Shown here piece by piece: positions 63,341-64,000 of a DNA stretch of 64,000 bases. Both the position numbers and the translations under genes were made by a program. Position 1 is the stretch's first letter; every line of letters begins with the position of its first letter. Location of the stretch: the NCBI GenBank assembly GCA_028683835.1, contig JAQUHB010000004.1, positions 1 to 64,000 of the forward strand, written 5' to 3'. The notes under the pieces are model-generated. The model saw only the letters and a list, made by a program, of their open reading frames with translations. It was not told the DNA's origin and did no database searches. The DNA comes from Sulfurimonadaceae bacterium. Lineage in GTDB: Bacteria > Campylobacterota > Campylobacteria > Campylobacterales > Sulfurimonadaceae.

Positions 63341-63394
63341 ACGATAAATGCGATCTATTTTCAATAGATTGTGCACTAACTTACTTAGAGGTAG

Positions 63395-64000
<606 letters not shown>

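Overview
The window looks like a chromosome segment of a free-living member of the Campylobacterota, most like Sulfurimonas or a relative. The signs are low G+C, an HP0268-family nuclease gene in front of miaB, a single XerH-like recombinase, an Aer-type PAS protein, an NhaD antiporter, and a tuf-rpmG-trnW-secE-nusG-rplKAJL-rpoB block. All calls rest on reading the sequence and on family knowledge; no database search was run.

Layout. 1-2.1 kb is an AT-rich accessory edge: a truncated gene, a small OB-fold-like protein, a ribbon-helix-helix-like regulator with a consensus promoter and palindromic operator, and a membrane-anchored unknown. 2.3-9.5 kb holds a DUF389 membrane protein, an MscS-related channel, an atypical pyruvate kinase, a diguanylate cyclase and AguB. 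9.5-13.2 kb has an operon of four overlapping lipoprotein genes (CsgG, small lipoprotein, DUF4810, DUF799) and a porin. 13.4-18.6 kb has a J-domain protein, a DUF234 nuclease-like protein, an orphan ABC permease, an NDH-2-like flavoprotein and nusA. 18.8-26.3 kb has the HP0268 gene, miaB, an acyltransferase, xerH, a divergent PilM/N/O-like trio, tilS and rimO. 26.4-37.9 kb has membrane and redox proteins (COG4705, MsrQ-like, BaiN-like), a P-type proton ATPase, pckA, proC, fliW, bamD and lon. 37.9-43.7 kb is a phosphorelay: CheY-like regulator, NIT-sensor hybrid kinase, double-Hpt protein and Aer-type PAS protein. 43.8-57.9 kb has uvrC, a DciA-like gene, a 48-residue LptM-like lipoprotein, nadB, nhaD, guaA, hemD, a TrmH-family methyltransferase, thioredoxin, recQ, a kinase with a periplasmic-binding sensor, a second thioredoxin, yaaA and a metallo-beta-lactamase protein. 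58-64 kb is the tRNA-tuf-ribosomal protein-rpoB block.

Most notable points. (1) A palindromic word, CTTACATGTAAG, recurs far more often than base composition predicts. It lies inside genes and also between them, where it occurs as pairs, one of which forms a terminator-like hairpin. This resembles the behaviour of DNA uptake sequences or other highly iterated palindromes. (2) recQ has no ATG, GTG or TTG in front of its conserved N-terminus and lies in the same frame as the upstream thioredoxin gene, separated from it by one TAA; the best-placed start is an ATC codon. (3) A cryptic PilMNO-like trio sits behind xerH. (4) A tiny LptM-like lipoprotein with a TTG start overlaps the head of the DciA-like gene. 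The last 6 kb is ordinary housekeeping sequence apart from its RNA leaders.
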